The notes below the pieces were generated by a model that saw nothing but the letters and a program-made list of their open reading frames with translations, was not told where the DNA came from and did no database searches. 41,603 nucleotides of DNA, taken from positions 1 to 41,603 of the forward strand of contig CACXUB010000003.1 of assembly GCA_902770735.1 (NCBI GenBank), written 5' to 3'. Position numbers and translations under genes: made by a program. Shown here piece after piece: positions 1-8,537 of the stretch. The first letter of the stretch is position 1. Every line of letters starts with the position of its first letter. This DNA comes from an uncultured Bacteroidota bacterium. GTDB taxonomy: Bacteria; Bacteroidota; Bacteroidia; Bacteroidales; WCHB1-69.

Positions 1-3000
1 GATGCCCGGAGGCAGCACGTAAGGAATCGGCGTCCGGTTGGCGTTCTCTTCAAGGCTCACCGTTCCGACGTAGAACGAGCATTCTCCGTCGTCTTGGGTC
101 GGGAAATAGTCGCCGTCCTCGCGCAAACTGAGGTTGTAGGTGCGCCAGTCGCTGCGGACGAGCTCGAAAGTGGCGAGACGACACACGATCGGTTCTTCGA
201 AATCGCGCATGAAGACACGCATGAACCGGATGGAGTTGTAACCCGTCATGTTGTTCACAACCTTGTCGGGGTTGTGGATCGGAATACGGAACTGGTACCA
301 TTTCGTGGCCGGACGGTCGCCGTTGGGCAGCGGACTCGGACGGCCTTCATAGACATCATTGATGTAATTCTCGCCCACCACCATCTTGTCAGGTGACAGG
401 TCGATGACATATTGGTAGTAGCGTTCGTCTTCGCTCAGCGTGTTGTCGTTGTTCATGTCCTCCATGTTGGGGAGGTTGGTGGCGGCGGTGGGGTAGTTTT
501 CAGGGCTTTGGCTGTCGGTCGGGGAGTTGCCTTCTGAGTTGTTGTAGTATTTGTAACGTTCCACCACCTTCAAATCGGCTTGGTCGTAGTCGGCGCCTCT
601 GAAATAGTGGTAGTTATCCGCAGAGGGGTCGGCGATGGCATTCTGGTAAGCCTGAGAACCGGTTCCGAAAGCGGCTCCTATGCGCTGCACGTAAGTCTCT
701 TGGAAATAATCCAGCTCACGGGCGTTAGGCAGGCCGTCGTAACCCACATCTTGATGCTGCCGTGAACTTTCTTGGTTGTCGAAAGAGTTGACAATCAACT
801 GTTTGGTAGGTATTCGTCCCCATACAGTGAAATCCACGTCTTGGTCGGAACCATCCTCGGGCAGACCGTTTTCGAAGAATTTCCGTCCGTCGCGCAGAAT
901 GTCCTCGGAGATGTCACCCAAGTTGAAGTAGAGCTTGCCGCCCGTATGGTCGGGATTGTCGATGAACGGGTCCATCATCCAGAACTCGATGTATTCGTAG
1001 TTGGAGGACTCGAAGTCGGTGTTATCGAATTTCCGCATGATGCCGCCCCAACGGGTTTTGGGGTCGCGCAGGGAACCGTCTTCATTCAAACCTTTGGAGA
1101 AACCTTCCGAACCGTCCACATCGTAGTTGTAGGCACCTCTTTCCGTCGGGTAGAAGGCCATGTTGAAGACGGTCATCAGCGTGGAAAGCTGGGATGTCGT
1201 CTGGTCTTTGTACGGGAACAGTTCCGGTTCATAGACGGCACGGGCGTAAGGCTGCGACAGGTCGTCCTTGTCCAGGTTGGACGGGACCGCGCTGCCGCCG
1301 TTGTAGAACAGCGGGTCGATGACGTACCAGGCCAGGCGGGCACGGTTGAAACCGTAGGCTAATTGCCGGCGCGTCGAGGCGGTCACGCTCACGGGGGCTG
1401 CCTCCGGGAAAAGATCCGGCTGACCCTGCGGCGTGGAGGCCATCACCCAGTTGCTGATGTTCATCAGGTCGATGGTCGATTTCGCCGACTCGAAGTTGTC
1501 GATGTATGTCGTGCCGCTCTTGCCGATCTGCCGGTTGTGACCCGGGATGAAATGGGCGAACTCGCCGTCTAAGTTGAGGTAGGACTTGGTCGTGGTGTGA
1601 TGGAAACTCAACAGGTCGATGGCTTTTGTGATGAAGGGCATCTCCGCCTTGTAGGCGAAATTCATACCCCAGATCAGGTTGTTGATGGGCTCGTCGCCGT
1701 AGTTCACCTTGTTGGTGATGGGACGCTCGCGCAGATTCAACAATGTCGCCCCGACGGTGAAGTCCTTCGAGAAGACGTAGTCCAGATTGATACCGAACAT
1801 GCGCTTGTCGGTCTGGTAGGCGTCGTCCACCTCCGGCTGGATCTGGATGGGCGTGCCCGATGCCAAAATGCCCTGGTTGATGATGGTCACCACGCCCATG
1901 TCGTAGTTGACGGTGTAATCGACGTTTTCCGTCAGGGTGACACCGCCGGCGGTCACCTTCACCGATTTGGTGGCGCCGCCGCCCTGGAAGTGGAACTCCG
2001 AGCCGTACGACGAGCGATAGCTACCTTCGATATAGTATTTGTTCTTGTTCGTGATTTGCTGCGCCATTGTCTTCGTCATGGTGTACAACGAGTCGAAGGC
2101 GTATTTGTCGGCCAGCGCCGGATCGTCCAGCACCGCGCGCAAGTCCTTGCCGAAAGGCTCTGTCGTGGGGAAATAGATGCGTCCGTTACTGGAGTTGATG
2201 GTACCGCCGTTGAGGTGGGCTCCGTCGATGAAGTCGAAGATACCATCCGGGGAGGGATCTTGATGCTGGTTCAACCGGTCAAGACCCATCAGACGGATCA
2301 ACGGGATGCCCTTTTGTTCACCCTGCGTGAAGAAGCCGTTCGGCGTGCCCTCCGCATCGCCCGTGTAGAGGACGTTCAAGCGGAACTTGTCGGATGAAAC
2401 CTGATAGGCCGACAGGCTATAGACGTTCTTCATCATCAACTTCCACAACGGCGACTTGGTGTTCAGGCTGGAACTCTTCAGCAACTTGACGCGGATACAG
2501 TTCGGCGTGGCCACTTCGTTGGAGAACTCACCGACTTGATAGACCTTGTCGTCACCGATCACCGTGTACTGGAACGCCACGGCCAACACTTGGTCGGATG
2601 CCAACGCGGAATTCAGCGAGATGAAGCCCAACTTGGTGTTCACCGTGTACTCGTTGGGGGAAAGCAGTCGCGCACTCTCCACCTTTTCGTAGTCGGTGCC
2701 CGATTTCAGACCGATGGACTGCATGTTGCCCGACACGTTGGCGATGTTCCGGATGAGCGAGCTGTCGGCGTAGGCCGTCAAGTTGTTGGTGTTGTTGTCC
2801 GGAAGTTGTCCACCGGGATAGGCGGGGTTGTAGGAGATGTTGGAGAATTGCGGGTCATATTCACCTAAATCAGTGAAAGCCACAATGTTACGATTGTTTG
2901 TGGTGGCTGCGCCAACGGTGGTGCGCCACACCTCGATCTTGGTGATCACAATGGGGGAACTCACCAAAGGCAGCGTGCTCAAGTACTGGTTGTAATGTTC

Positions 3001-3999
3001 TTCGAAGAAATGGCCGATGAAGAAGTGCTTGTTCTCTTCGTATTCGTCAGCCCGGAAGTAGAAGTCCGTCTCCTCGGCACCGCCCTCGACCGTGATGGTC
3101 TGCGTGGAACCTTTCTTGCGGGAGGCGACGGCCGTGACGAACAGATTTCCGAACTTGAGTTGCGTCTTGACACCGAACAGGCTCTGGCTGCCGTTGATCA
3201 AGGTGCTGTTCAGCGGGAAGGTGATGTCACCGAACTCGATAAGTTGCAGAATGTCGTCTTCCTTGCCGTTGTATTTGAGTTTGATCTGGTCGGTTTTGGT
3301 GGTGACGGCCAGCTCGTCGGTGGAATAGTTCAGGTTGAACTCGATTTTGTCACCGATTTTGGCCAACAAGTTCAGTTGGATGTCCTCGTCGAAGTCGAGT
3401 TGAAGTTGTCTCCGCTGTTTTACAGGAAGAAGGTAATTGTCTGTTTGTAAGTATTTTACACCCAATTTCAACCCCACGGTTCCCGAAGGACGGATGTCGA
3501 TGGTGTTACTGCCGAAGATGCCTTCGAAGATGTCGCCGCCGAGGTGGAGTTGCGGGATGAGGCCGCTGCCGGTGCGGGAATTGGGGCTTCCGCCGATACT
3601 GCGGCTCTGGTTTTGCCAGTAGTCATGGATGCTTTGCTGCAGGTCGTAGTCGATGTACTCGTTGACGTTCATGTACGCGCCCGGTCCGAAGGGGGTGTTG
3701 CCCGTCATGTACTGGAAGTTGTAGGTGTTCGTCTCCGGATCGTAGATGATGGTCGGTCCGACTCCGGGAGGGTTGTTGAGGAAGAACGGGTTGTTGCTGC
3801 CCGGGTTAAGCGGGTTGTTGTCCGGCTGCGGCAGCACCGGCGGGTTGGTGTCCGGCGGACAAAGCGGGTAGGAAAGATACACTCCCGTAGGCATTGTCTT
3901 ATTGGAAGACAAGCCATTGGCGGCTTCGAGACGCAAATGCCCGAACCCGGAAATGGTGAGCGCAACGACGATTGCGTATATATAATGTTTTACCTTCAA
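1..3999 (-). CDS. sprA: SprA/Sov, type IX secretion outer-membrane translocon (N-terminal 1333 residues, gene runs off the window)
   Basis: The frame is open from position 3999 to position 1, exactly 1333 codons. SprA (Sov in Porphyromonas) is the very large outer-membrane channel of the type IX secretion system, usually above 2000 residues, so about half is missing beyond the edge. The product starts MKVKHYIYAIVVALTISGFG, a signal peptide, followed by a Pro/Asn-rich stretch. Family blocks are visible: IDIRPSGTVGLKLGVKY, then LPVKQRRQLQLDFDEDIQ, then LLAKIGDKIEFNLNYSTDE, and later YIDNFESAKSTIDL. The start is TTG at 3999-3997. The only upstream codons before the in-frame TAA at 4017-4015 are CAA AAA AGA AGA AAC, and the next ATG lies after the signal peptide. 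It lies 15 bp behind ruvA in the same direction. As I recall, ruvA-sprA linkage is common in the phylum. No frameshift was seen. Identification is firm; the start is inferred. Confidence 0.95.
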   Translation of the reverse strand, partial: MKVKHYIYAIVVALTISGFGHLRLEAANGLSSNKTMPTGVYLSYPLCPPDTNPPVLPQPDNNPLNPGSNNPFFLNNPPGVGPTIIYDPETNTYNFQYMTGNTPFGPGAYMNVNEYIDYDLQQSIHDYWQNQSRSIGGSPNSRTGSGLIPQLHLGGDIFEGIFGSNTIDIRPSGTVGLKLGVKYLQTDNYLLPVKQRRQLQLDFDEDIQLNLLAKIGDKIEFNLNYSTDELAVTTKTDQIKLKYNGKEDDILQLIEFGDITFPLNSTLINGSQSLFGVKTQLKFGNLFVTAVASRKKGSTQTITVEGGAEETDFYFRADEYEENKHFFIGHFFEEHYNQYLSTLPLVSSPIVITKIEVWRTTVGAATTNNRNIVAFTDLGEYDPQFSNISYNPAYPGGQLPDNNTNNLTAYADSSLIRNIANVSGNMQSIGLKSGTDYEKVESARLLSPNEYTVNTKLGFISLNSALASDQVLAVAFQYTVIGDDKVYQVGEFSNEVATPNCIRVKLLKSSSLNTKSPLWKLMMKNVYSLSAYQVSSDKFRLNVLYTGDAEGTPNGFFTQGEQKGIPLIRLMGLDRLNQHQDPSPDGIFDFIDGAHLNGGTINSSNGRIYFPTTEPFGKDLRAVLDDPALADKYAFDSLYTMTKTMAQQITNKNKYYIEGSYRSSYGSEFHFQGGGATKSVKVTAGGVTLTENVDYTVNYDMGVVTIINQGILASGTPIQIQPEVDDAYQTDKRMFGINLDYVFSKDFTVGATLLNLRERPITNKVNYGDEPINNLIWGMNFAYKAEMPFITKAIDLLSFHHTTTKSYLNLDGEFAHFIPGHNRQIGKSGTTYIDNFESAKSTIDLMNISNWVMASTPQGQPDLFPEAAPVSVTASTRRQLAYGFNRARLAWYVIDPLFYNGGSAVPSNLDKDDLSQPYARAVYEPELFPYKDQTTSQLSTLMTVFNMAFYPTERGAYNYDVDGSEGFSKGLNEDGSLRDPKTRWGGIMRKFDNTDFESSNYEYIEFWMMDPFIDNPDHTGGKLYFNLGDISEDILRDGRKFFENGLPEDGSDQDVDFTVWGRIPTKQLIVNSFDNQESSRQHQDVGYDGLPNARELDYFQETYVQRIGAAFGTGSQAYQNAIADPSADNYHYFRGADYDQADLKVVERYKYYNNSEGNSPTDSQSPENYPTAATNLPNMEDMNNDNTLSEDERYYQYVIDLSPDKMVVGENYINDVYEGRPSPLPNGDRPATKWYQFRIPIHNPDKVVNNMTGYNSIRFMRVFMRDFEEPIVCRLATFELVRSDWRTYNLSLREDGDYFPTQDDGECSFYVGTVSLEENANRTPIPYVLPPGI

Positions 4000-4014
4000 G
4001 TTTCTTCTTTTTTG

Positions 4015-4605
4015 TTACAATAATTTCAACGACTTCTTAATAAGCTCTTCCACAGACAGTTGCATGCCTTCTGCTTTGATGATCTTGTCCAAAACTGTCT
4101 CCGCGCCAGACTTCGGGAAGCCTAACGCGACAAGAGCAGATAACGCTTCATATTTGTTATTATTGTATGTGGCATTAATTTTTGTTGCATCCGCCCATGT
4201 GGCCTTCTTCGCTTTGTCCTTCAATTCGATGATGACGCGCTGTGCCGTCTTCGCGCCGATGCCCTTCACCGACTGGATGGCCTTCACGTCTTCCGTGGCG
4301 ATGGCGTTGAGAACTTCGCCCACGCTCATGGAGGAAAGGATCAGACGGGCGGTGTTCGGGCCGATGCCGTTGACGGTAATCAACAGCTTGAACAACTCGC
4401 GCTCCTCTTCCGTGGCGAAACCGTACAACACCTGCGCGTCTTCTTTCACGATGAAATGCGTGAGCAGTTTGATCTCCGCTTTGTCCCGGATTTCGGAAAA
4501 AGTGGCTAATGAAATGTTGACATAGTAGCCCACTCCGCCGGGTGTCTCGATGATCACATACGCGGGGTTAACCTCTTCTATTCTGCCTTTGATGTGGTTT
4601 ATCAT
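4015..4605 (-). CDS. ruvA: Holliday junction branch migration protein RuvA
   Basis: The product has 196 residues, the normal RuvA length. RuvA binds the four-way Holliday junction as a tetramer and loads the RuvB motor during recombinational repair. The N-terminal OB-fold (about residues 1-62) begins MINHIKGRIEEVNPAYVIIE. Two helix-hairpin-helix motifs follow, VNGIGPNTARLIL and VKGIGAKTAQRVI. The C-terminal RuvB-binding helical domain ends in EELIKKSLKLL. I chose ATG at 4605 over an in-frame ATG at 4719, because the longer form adds 38 residues with no family match and would place the start upstream of the TATCTTTG promoter box (4625-4632) inside comEC. It sits between comEC (38 bp upstream) and sprA (15 bp downstream), so it is probably co-transcribed with sprA. 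Confidence 0.97.
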   Translation of the reverse strand: MINHIKGRIEEVNPAYVIIETPGGVGYYVNISLATFSEIRDKAEIKLLTHFIVKEDAQVLYGFATEEERELFKLLITVNGIGPNTARLILSSMSVGEVLNAIATEDVKAIQSVKGIGAKTAQRVIIELKDKAKKATWADATKINATYNNNKYEALSALVALGFPKSGAETVLDKIIKAEGMQLSVEELIKKSLKLL

Positions 4606-4624
4606 ATTGTAAAAAAACAAGCGG

Positions 4625-4632
4625 CAAAGATA
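4625..4632 (-). promoter_or_regulatory. -7 promoter box for ruvA-sprA
   Basis: The minus strand reads TATCTTTG, matching the Bacteroidetes TAnnTTTG -7 element, 19 bp before the ruvA ATG in the comEC-ruvA gap. I see no convincing -33 TTTG at the usual spacing. Confidence 0.6.
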
Positions 4633-4643
4633 CAAAATTTGGG

Positions 4644-6725
4644 CTATCTTCCGCGCCCCAAATTTCGGTCGCCGGTATAGCTGAACGGAATGCCCCTCTC
4701 GGTGCAGAAAACCCGCCAACGGTCGATGTAGAACGGGGTGTTGGAACCGTCCGCCACCACCGATTTGAACGGAAGCGCGGCCTCCAGTTCTTCGGGCTTC
4801 AGCCGTGGGTTTTGATGCAGGAGCAGACAGTCCACCGACAATTGCCCGCTTGGGATTTTGGGAACGGTTTTCTGACTTTTGGTGAGAATGAAGTAGTTCT
4901 TTCCGTCAAAGCGGATGAGGTTGCCCCGTTTGCATAGAAACGGTGTGTCGTACGAAATGGTGTCCAAAGGCACTGTCGCGCCGTGCAGATGATGCCGGCG
5001 CGCGTGGCTCTGGATGTTGTATCGGTACAGATTGTCGTCGGGATCGAAGAGGCTGTCGGAAAACCACACCGTCTGCCCGTGTGCGGAAAACTCCAAAACA
5101 CTGCATTTCCGGATATGATAGGCTGTGAAATCCGTCTCGCGGTCCAGAATTAGCTTTTTCGTCGTGAAGGAGCAACAGAAAATGGTGAACAGCGCGTTCG
5201 CGACCCAAAAAACGCTGCGGCTGCGGTGGTAGAGCAGATAGCAGATACATCCGATAACACCGTATAGCAGAACCACTTGCACGATGTGGAAGTCGATGTC
5301 TTCCGTCACGGAACAGGGCAAATTCTCCACAAAGACAATGATTCGGTTCATAATACGGATTTCCCAGGTGAGCAGCCACGACAAATATTTGGGTATCAGG
5401 GGAATAAAGGAGATTGGCAGAAGGGCGACACCGGAGAGGATGACGAAAAACGAGAGGGCGATGACACTCAGATTCGAGAGCATGAAGTAGTTGGGGAATT
5501 GGGCGAAATAGTAGATGGAGATGGGCGAGGTGCCGAGTTGTGCGGCGACCGACACGGTCAGCAGCTCCCAGAAATAGTGGCCGATTTTTGTCCGGCAGTG
5601 GTAAACGGAGGCTAATTTCGGCTGGAACAGCACGATGCCGGCCACAGCCAGATAGCTGAGCTGAAACCCAACTTCAAACAATAGCAATGGATTGACTATC
5701 AGAAGGATAAATAAGGATGCGAAGAGGCTGTGAAAGACGTTCGTGTTTCGTTGCAGATGTTGCCCGAAGGCCACGAAGGTGAACATGGTGGCCGAGCGCG
5801 TCACCGAAGGAGCGAGCCCGGTGATGTGCGCGTAGAGCCATATCACGGTCAGTACCAGCACGGTTTTCAGGATGCGGGAGTAGCGAGATAAATCCAAGGG
5901 CTTCAGCAAAAAATTGATAATCATGAAGATAACCCCGACGTGCATGCCCGAGACACATAGAATATGACTGACCCCCGCCGAGGAGTATGAGGCTCTCAAG
6001 TCCGGGTCCAGCGTGTCGTCGTCGCCTAACAGGATGGCTTTCAGCACGTCCAGTTCGTCACCGCTCATTCCGGTGGATATGTAGATGTCGGTCAGACGGT
6101 TGCGGGCGTTCTGCGCCAGAAGTTTCAGCCGGTTTGCCGGATGGTTCCCGACACGCTCCCACGCATCGTCGCGCACGAAGCCGGAGTAGTGGATGCCGCG
6201 CCGCCGCAGGTAGAGTTGGTTGTCGAAGGCGTCGGGGTTGTGCGGCGGCTCGATCGGGGAAAGGGTCGCGTGTACGAGTAACAGGTCGCCGTAACATAAT
6301 TTCGCGGCCTCCTCAGACTGTTGTAAAAAAAACAACACTTTCTCGTTAACCGGCTTGTTCTCAGATGTTTGTACTACCTCAGCCTCTACTTTGACACTTC
6401 GCTCCCTCGGCGCTGGGTCGGAAGCGACTCGCACAATCCAGTCTTTTTCCGATTCGATGGAAACCAGGCTTTTATGCGGGTGAAAATGCCAGTTAGTCAG
6501 GGAGATGCCCGTCATCACGAAGGCGAGATTCATGACGATGGTCTGTATCACCCGCCATCGGTAAGCGCGGACGAAGGTAAGTGCGGCTGTCAGCAGAACG
6601 GCAGCGACGGAACTCCAAAGCAGAAGCCTGCAAACGGTGTCAGGGAAGTCCCCGAAATACGCGATGAGAATGCCAAGGACATACGGAAGGAGTACCTTCA
6701 CGATAGGGTAATTTTCTGTTTTCAT
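4644..6725 (-). CDS. comEC: ComEC/Rec2-family competence channel protein
   Basis: The product has 693 residues. ComEC forms the inner-membrane channel that takes up single-stranded DNA during transformation. The N-terminal part has several hydrophobic helices and an OB-like DUF4131 region (about residues 25-190). The central Competence domain (about 225-500) includes SSAGVSHILCVSGMHVGVIF and many membrane helices, such as LTGLAPSVTRSATMFTFVAFG. The C-terminal ~180 residues occupy the place of the metallo-beta-lactamase-like domain found in many ComEC proteins, but I see no HxHxDH motif, so that part is absent or degenerate. Whether this organism is competent cannot be told from one gene. It is the first gene of a minus-strand run with ruvA and sprA. 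Confidence 0.9.
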   Translation of the reverse strand: MKTENYPIVKVLLPYVLGILIAYFGDFPDTVCRLLLWSSVAAVLLTAALTFVRAYRWRVIQTIVMNLAFVMTGISLTNWHFHPHKSLVSIESEKDWIVRVASDPAPRERSVKVEAEVVQTSENKPVNEKVLFFLQQSEEAAKLCYGDLLLVHATLSPIEPPHNPDAFDNQLYLRRRGIHYSGFVRDDAWERVGNHPANRLKLLAQNARNRLTDIYISTGMSGDELDVLKAILLGDDDTLDPDLRASYSSAGVSHILCVSGMHVGVIFMIINFLLKPLDLSRYSRILKTVLVLTVIWLYAHITGLAPSVTRSATMFTFVAFGQHLQRNTNVFHSLFASLFILLIVNPLLLFEVGFQLSYLAVAGIVLFQPKLASVYHCRTKIGHYFWELLTVSVAAQLGTSPISIYYFAQFPNYFMLSNLSVIALSFFVILSGVALLPISFIPLIPKYLSWLLTWEIRIMNRIIVFVENLPCSVTEDIDFHIVQVVLLYGVIGCICYLLYHRSRSVFWVANALFTIFCCSFTTKKLILDRETDFTAYHIRKCSVLEFSAHGQTVWFSDSLFDPDDNLYRYNIQSHARRHHLHGATVPLDTISYDTPFLCKRGNLIRFDGKNYFILTKSQKTVPKIPSGQLSVDCLLLHQNPRLKPEELEAALPFKSVVADGSNTPFYIDRWRVFCTERGIPFSYTGDRNLGRGR

Positions 6726-7020
6726 TGTTCAAAATTTTTATAATATACTGTCTCATAATGTTTTAATTCTAAAAAAATTGTTTTCGGTCATAAAAGTTTT
6801 CAAGATGCAAAGATAATTTTTTTCGAGAAAAAAACCTTTCTTCGTGACATCTATAAAAGAAAAAAATGATTGATTTCGCGGCGTCGTGCCAAGCGGGACA
6901 TCTTTTGTTGGGTCACCTTTCTTCCCGGTACGAAAAATTCGAGAACTTGACATGGATTGAGCCGGCCAGAGAGAGCTAAACAAGCTGCTCTTTGGCGGTT
7001 TCCGGCACTTTTGTCTGTTT
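6726..7020. other. Intergenic region comEC-rimM without a supported gene
   Basis: This 295-bp gap is AT-rich next to comEC and mixed next to rimM. Apart from the comEC promoter box, I see no RNA gene, no strong terminator hairpin and no credible ORF. The frames that are open here are short and antisense-like. Confidence 0.5.
6808..6815 (-). promoter_or_regulatory. -7 promoter box for comEC
   Basis: The minus strand reads TATCTTTG, 82 bp before the comEC ATG. The leader between them is AT-rich. Confidence 0.5.
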
Positions 7021-7548
7021 TTAGCGGGAAAGGTACAGTTCCACCAGTCCTTCGGGGGTGGTGACGTGCAAGGTTTTGTTTTCGCGGTCCACGTTGGTGA
7101 CAAACTCGCTTGAGGCGGGGATGAGGATTTCCGTGCCGTCGTGGTCCACCTGCATCAGCGGGTTGTTGGTCAGTTCCATGAACCCTTTGCAGGTGCCGAT
7201 TTCGCCCAACTGTTCGTCAACCACTTGGAATCCAATGACTTCGTGGAAGTAGAATCGGTTTCCGGTGAGTTTGGGCAAACGGCTGAGGGGGAGGTAGAGT
7301 TCGGTCTGGACGAACTCCCGCACGTTGTCGATATCGACATCCTGCAGTTTGATGACGAATTGGTTGTTGCCTCTAAACTGCAGGTCCTCAATCATATAGG
7401 GAAGCATCTCGCCATCGGTTTCGATAAAAACGGCGTCGAGGTCGAGATAGCGTTCGCAGTCGTCAACATCAAAATAGGCACACAACGCGCCTTTCAGTCC
7501 GAAAGGTTTTGTTAGTGTGCCTAAGTAGTAAAAGTTTTTGTCTGCCAT
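7021..7548 (-). CDS. rimM: 16S rRNA processing protein RimM
   Basis: The product has 175 residues, normal for RimM, a 30S subunit maturation factor that binds ribosomal protein uS19. The N-terminal RimM barrel starts YYLGTLTKPFGLKGALCAYFD, the usual glycine-lysine-rich signature. The C-terminal PRC-barrel runs through FYFHEVIGFQVVDEQLGEIG to EILIPASSEFVTNVDRENKT. It lies 17 bp behind rpsP in the same direction. That is the rpsP-rimM pairing found widely in bacteria, and the two are probably one transcript. No trmD or rplS follows here, unlike the proteobacterial operon. Confidence 0.95.
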   Translation of the reverse strand: MADKNFYYLGTLTKPFGLKGALCAYFDVDDCERYLDLDAVFIETDGEMLPYMIEDLQFRGNNQFVIKLQDVDIDNVREFVQTELYLPLSRLPKLTGNRFYFHEVIGFQVVDEQLGEIGTCKGFMELTNNPLMQVDHDGTEILIPASSEFVTNVDRENKTLHVTTPEGLVELYLSR

Positions 7549-7565
7549 GATGGTGGCGGAAAAAA

Positions 7566-8135
7566 CTATTCGGCAGCCGGTTGTTCGGCTTCGGCGGCGG
7601 GAGCTTCTTCAGCGGCGGCCTCAGCGGCAGCGGCTTCAGCGGCTTCTTGAGCGGCCTTTGCCTGAGCGGCGGCGATTTCAGCAGCCTTGGCGGCCACTTT
7701 CGCGGAGATGGCTTCTTTCACTTTCGTTTCAGCGGCGAGACGCTCTTTCACGACTTTGCGTTTCGCTTCGCGCTCTGCGTTCTCGACGTCTTTCAGCTTG
7801 GAGTTCTTCTCCTGCTTCCAGGCCTCGAATCTGCGTTGAGCCTCGGTCTCGCTGAAAGCGCCCTTAGCCACACCGCCTTTGAGGTGTTTCATCAAATAGA
7901 CACCTTCGCGTTTGAGAATCGCACGGGCCGTGTCAGAAGGAGTGGCACCAGCTTCCAGCCAATACAGCGCTCTGTCAAATTTGATGTTGAGAGTTGCGGG
8001 ATTGGTCAGGGGGTTGTAGGTACCCAGATCCTCGATGAATCGTCCGTCACGGGGTGCTCGACCATCCGCAATTACAAGGTGGTAGAAGGGTTGGTTCTTC
8101 TTACCGCGTCTTTGTAATCTGATTCTTGTTGCCAT
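7566..8135 (-). CDS. rpsP: 30S ribosomal protein bS16 with long Ala/Glu-rich C-terminal extension
   Basis: The product has 189 residues. The first ~85 are a standard bS16 core: MATRIRLQRRGKKNQPFYHL, APRDGRFIEDLGTYNPLTNP and DTARAILKREGVYLMKHL. bS16 supports assembly of the 30S subunit. The remaining ~100 residues form a charged helix-like region (KQEKNSKLKDVENAEREAKR) that ends in an Ala/Glu-rich tail (AAEAAAAEAAAEEAPAAEAE). Extensions of this type are known in Bacteroidetes bS16. The tail's composition also produces a spurious Gly-rich antisense frame. It is the first gene of the rpsP-rimM unit. Confidence 0.97.
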   Translation of the reverse strand: MATRIRLQRRGKKNQPFYHLVIADGRAPRDGRFIEDLGTYNPLTNPATLNIKFDRALYWLEAGATPSDTARAILKREGVYLMKHLKGGVAKGAFSETEAQRRFEAWKQEKNSKLKDVENAEREAKRKVVKERLAAETKVKEAISAKVAAKAAEIAAAQAKAAQEAAEAAAAEAAAEEAPAAEAEQPAAE

Positions 8136-8170
8136 AAATACGTTTTTTTAAGGGTTAAAAAATTCGGCGG

Positions 8171-8178
8171 CAAAAATA
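8171..8178 (-). promoter_or_regulatory. -7 promoter box for rpsP-rimM
   Basis: The minus strand reads TATTTTTG, 35 bp before the rpsP ATG. It lies between the HTH gene and rpsP, so the ribosomal pair has its own promoter. Confidence 0.55.
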
Positions 8179-8188
8179 CACTTTTTTT

Positions 8189-8452
8189 CTATTCCACCTT
8201 AATCAAATCTTCACCAAGTGCAATAGATATTTTTGATAGTGTCCGAAGGGTGAAGTTGTGTGTCCCGCTAACCCACCGAGACACCTCAGCCTCCGTTTTG
8301 CCTATACGAGACGCCCACTCCTTATGGGTCAGGTTTCGTTCATTCAAGATTTTCTCTATCTTGTCCGCGATTGCGAACGACCAATCCACCTCTTTTTTGA
8401 CATCTTCAGGAATCTCTTTTAATGCTTCCTGAAACACTTTTGTTGGATTCAT
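8189..8452 (-). CDS. Small XRE-family helix-turn-helix protein, antitoxin-like, without a visible toxin
   Basis: The product has 87 residues. The C-terminal half is a Cro/C1-type HTH: NLTHKEWASRIGKTEAEVSR followed by WVSGTHNFTLRTLSKISIALGEDL. The N-terminal part (MNPTKVFQEALKEIPEDVKK) is helical, as in HTH antitoxins of HigA/RelB-linked loci. These proteins normally sit beside a RelE/HigB-like toxin. Here the upstream gene (minus strand, from 8538) is an endonuclease-fold protein, and the 85-bp gap holds no ORF. It is therefore either an orphan antitoxin, a remnant of a toxin-antitoxin pair, or a stand-alone regulator. The HTH call is firm; the role is unknown. Confidence 0.85.
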   Translation of the reverse strand: MNPTKVFQEALKEIPEDVKKEVDWSFAIADKIEKILNERNLTHKEWASRIGKTEAEVSRWVSGTHNFTLRTLSKISIALGEDLIKVE

Positions 8453-8537
8453 ATTGAAAACATTTGATTGTTAATACCTTCTATCTCCGTTTCTGTCACA
8501 GAAAAAAGCCCTTCGTCAACACCTAATTTTTTCGGGG

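Noticed and set aside
94..4023. Series of plus-strand open frames
   Set aside because: All lie antisense to the uninterrupted sprA frame.
6870..7020. tRNA or riboswitch in the comEC-rimM gap
   Set aside because: No cloverleaf, no T-loop GTTCRA box at proper spacing, and no recognisable aptamer core.
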